Part shown: positions 62,035 through 64,000 of the stretch, piece by piece
How positions within the stretch are numbered: position 1 is the first letter of the stretch
How the letters are laid out: each line of letters starts with the position of its first letter
From: Henricia sp. BOLD:AAB3569
Taxonomy: Eukaryota > Echinodermata > Asteroidea > Spinulosida > Echinasteridae
Assembly (NCBI GenBank): GCA_037783545.1
Contig: JBBELK010000387.1
Span: 124,001 to 188,000, forward strand
Length of the DNA: 64,000 bases
Reading direction: 5' to 3'
Translations under genes and position numbers: made by a program
Notes under the pieces: model-generated
Seen by the model: only the letters and a program-made list of their open reading frames with translations
Databases searched by the model: none
What the model was told of the DNA's origin: nothing

Positions 62035-62690
62035 GTCAGGTTTTCTGAAGTATCACTGCATCAATGTGGCTGAAATTTCTACAAGGCAGTTTTCTCGACA
62101 TATAGGCTTTTAATTACGAGTGGAATAAACGCCGTTTTTAACAGTTTATCAATCATGTAGGCCTACTCTATCTTTAAAGGCAGTACTTATTGGTATCTCA
62201 AAAATCCGAAATGTTCACAAATTTATGCCTAACTTACACAATATAAGCATGATGACCGTAGAAAACCTCCCCTGAAATGGTTTTGTCTGAAGTGCTATAG
62301 TCTTTGAGAAATGAGTAAAACAATTATTCTTCGTCTCATGAGACGAAAATTCAATTCGCCCCAAAACCATTTCGCCCAAGTGCCATTTCGCCCCCAAACC
62401 ACTTCGCCCGAGTGCCTTTTCGCCCCAAATCACTTCGTCCAAACACTACATCGCCTGAACGCTACATCGCCCCAAAACCACTTCGTGCACAGGCCGTGGT
62501 TCAGGGCGAAATGGTTCAGGGCGAAGTGGTTTTGGGGCGAAATGACTGCAAACCCTTTTTTGACTGTTTTCTCAAAAGTTAGACAAAGTACGGAGCTGGT
62601 TTTTGCTCAGGTTGGTTTTAATCATGCATATCTTCAATCACACAGGGGGATAAAACTATTTGTAACAGTTTACCAATCATGTATACTATC
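62035..62690. repeat. TTCGCCC-rich dispersed element, copy 3
   Basis: Closest to copy 1 at 29880-30510 over its whole length, including TTTTCTGAAGTATYACTGCA and CTCATGAGACGAAAATTC. Confidence 0.75.
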
Positions 62691-62799
62691 TTTAACAATA
62701 GGAACAATAGGGTCCGCGATTGCCAAGGATGGCCGCGATTTTGAATCGTTAGAGCAGTCGCCAAAAAAAAAAAACTAAGTCCAAACAAAAGAGGAACAC

Positions 62800-63200
62800 T
62801 GGCCTTGTTCAGACACAGTACTAAAAGCGGACTAACTTCGGTTCAACTGAAAACGGTCTATCTCAGTTGTGTCTGAAAGGGGAGGCGGTCTACGTAGACC
62901 ATTTTCGGTTTAACTCAAGTTAGACCCTCTAGTACCGTGTTGGGACAGTTGAACATCCGGTTTAAGTCGCCGCCGTGCCCGTGACCCACCTCATTCAAGC
63001 GCGCAAACGTGCGGCATGTATTCTTGGTGTTCATAGCGGAAGTCAGGATGCAGCTGTGTGACCCGAGATAGACCGTTTTCGGTCTAACTCGGTCATGTCT
63101 GAACGCTCAGTTTTTAGGCCAGGAAAAGTCCCCCGCACTTGGGCCCGCAGCGACCGCGGAATGTACGTTAGACCTTTTTAGGCTCCGTAGTCCCATGTCT
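62800..63200. mobile_element. Foldback with TTCAGACAC / GTGTCTGAA words
   Basis: GCCTTGTTCAGACA at the left and TGTCTGAACATAGCC at the right. Inner GGTCTAACTCGG and CTCAAGTTAGACC recur. Confidence 0.5.
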
Positions 63201-63204
63201 GAAC

Positions 63205-63290
63205 ATAGCCATAGTGTCTTGGGGAAGCACTGCATGACCATACAGTGCTAACCAAGTTACGTCGGGTAATTAAGGCCAAAACAAACCCTG
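63205..63290 (+). repeat. SINE body fragment (no tRNA head)
   Basis: CATAGTGTCTTGGGGAAGCA, TACAGTGCTAA, TTACGTCGGGTAA and AAAACAAACC match the 3' part of the SINE at 7965-8040. Confidence 0.6.
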
Positions 63291-63430
63291 TGATAGACAT
63301 ACAAGGTATCTTATTGCATTGGACGGTGAAATTATTGCATTGGACGGTTGGAACTACTTCTATCTTCCATCTTAAGTTACGTTTTCTGTGAAATGGTAGA
63401 TTACAAAATTGGGACATTGCAAATCCGACA

Positions 63431-63572
63431 TTAAAGGCACAGGCTCGTCAGCAATGCGCGCCCGCCAAATGTGTGCCACGCAATACGCAGCTCCATAGCA
63501 AAGGCATGGAGCTGCGTGTTTCGAAAACGAATTTGGCGGGCGCGCATTGCTGACGAGCCTGTGCCTTTAAGC
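63431..63572. mobile_element. TTAA|AGGCACAGGCTCGTC foldback MITE
   Basis: A nearly perfect palindrome of about 134 bp flanked by TTAA, beginning AGGCACAGGCTCGTCAGCAA, with GCGCGCCCGCCAAAT arms. A half copy is at 46901-46985. Confidence 0.8.
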
Positions 63573-64000
63573 GATTGCAGTATCGCATTAATGAACGAAC
63601 CGCTGCGTGCAATTTGCTTCATGTTTTTCAACACATCATTGAACATCGCCGCATCATTGATCCAGCAATTTATAAACACAACTCATCGTGGTTGGCGTGC
63701 CACTGGCTCAAAATCCATCTAAATTATAATACGGCCTAAGCTTATGAAATTTTAATACAATTAGGAATTTGGCCAAGGATGACGCGGCGAGATGTAGATC
63801 CACGCTTCGGTTGCACGGTCAACGCTTCTTATAATGTCGATATCGGCAGACCAAAATGAGCCACGACACTTCAGTACAAAATGAGAAAAAAAAATAATTG
63901 AAGGAACTTTTGCGCGAGAAAATTTATAACTAAAAGGTCTGAAAGCTTGAAGCTACTTGGCGAGGATACTTGATAAAGTTGCATTTTTCTTATCTTTATT
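63573..64000. other. No gene recognised
   Basis: Nothing supported to the window edge. Confidence 0.25.

Overview
This is a window of a metazoan nuclear genome. Both recognisable genes have spliceosomal introns with GT/AG borders, and the rest is mostly repetitive, non-coding DNA. Scattered GGCCTA-type words, the very dense foldback (palindromic) elements and the gene structures suggest an invertebrate deuterostome. An echinoderm is my best guess, but nothing in the sequence proves it.

Two genes are certain. RPL19 (ribosomal protein L19) runs on the minus strand from 13295 down to 7215 in six coding exons. They join in phase to exactly 600 nt (199 residues plus stop), behind a TATA-like box and a 5'-TOP start. 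An acid sphingomyelinase gene (SMPD1 type) runs on the plus strand from 21977 to 44749 in twelve coding exons. They join in phase to 1725 nt (574 residues), with a saposin B domain and every metal-binding residue of the metallophosphatase site. Three further single exons are candidates only: 2748-2919 on the minus strand, 15104-15207 on the plus strand and 61686-61821 on the plus strand.

Layout. 1-7200: foldback and MITE repeats around a possible first exon. 7215-13325: RPL19, whose introns carry a palindromic tRNA-like SINE pair, an 11-unit tRNA-like tandem array and a GIY-YIG-type retroelement tail. 13400-21750: a G-rich tract, an element made of an (ACGT)n hairpin array, and a long foldback with two other transposons nested in it. 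21977-44749: the sphingomyelinase gene, whose introns hold hAT-like, Tc1-like and TTAA-flanked elements, a 4.16-kb palindrome (36856-41013) and a minisatellite. 44750-64000: no certain gene. It holds an inverted partner of that minisatellite, a roughly 2-kb satellite-like array (57035-59026), many MITEs and one candidate first exon near the right end.

Most of the window is explained by layered non-autonomous DNA transposons. For several of them the target-site duplications can be read directly, which fixes element borders and insertion order. The strongest candidates for something undescribed are the 9-bp-TSD foldback family present in a long and a short form, the giant palindrome built from repeated GGTTTAYAAA words, the (ACGT)n hairpin-array element, the tRNA-like tandem array, and the inverted repeat that brackets the catalytic exon 5 of the sphingomyelinase gene.
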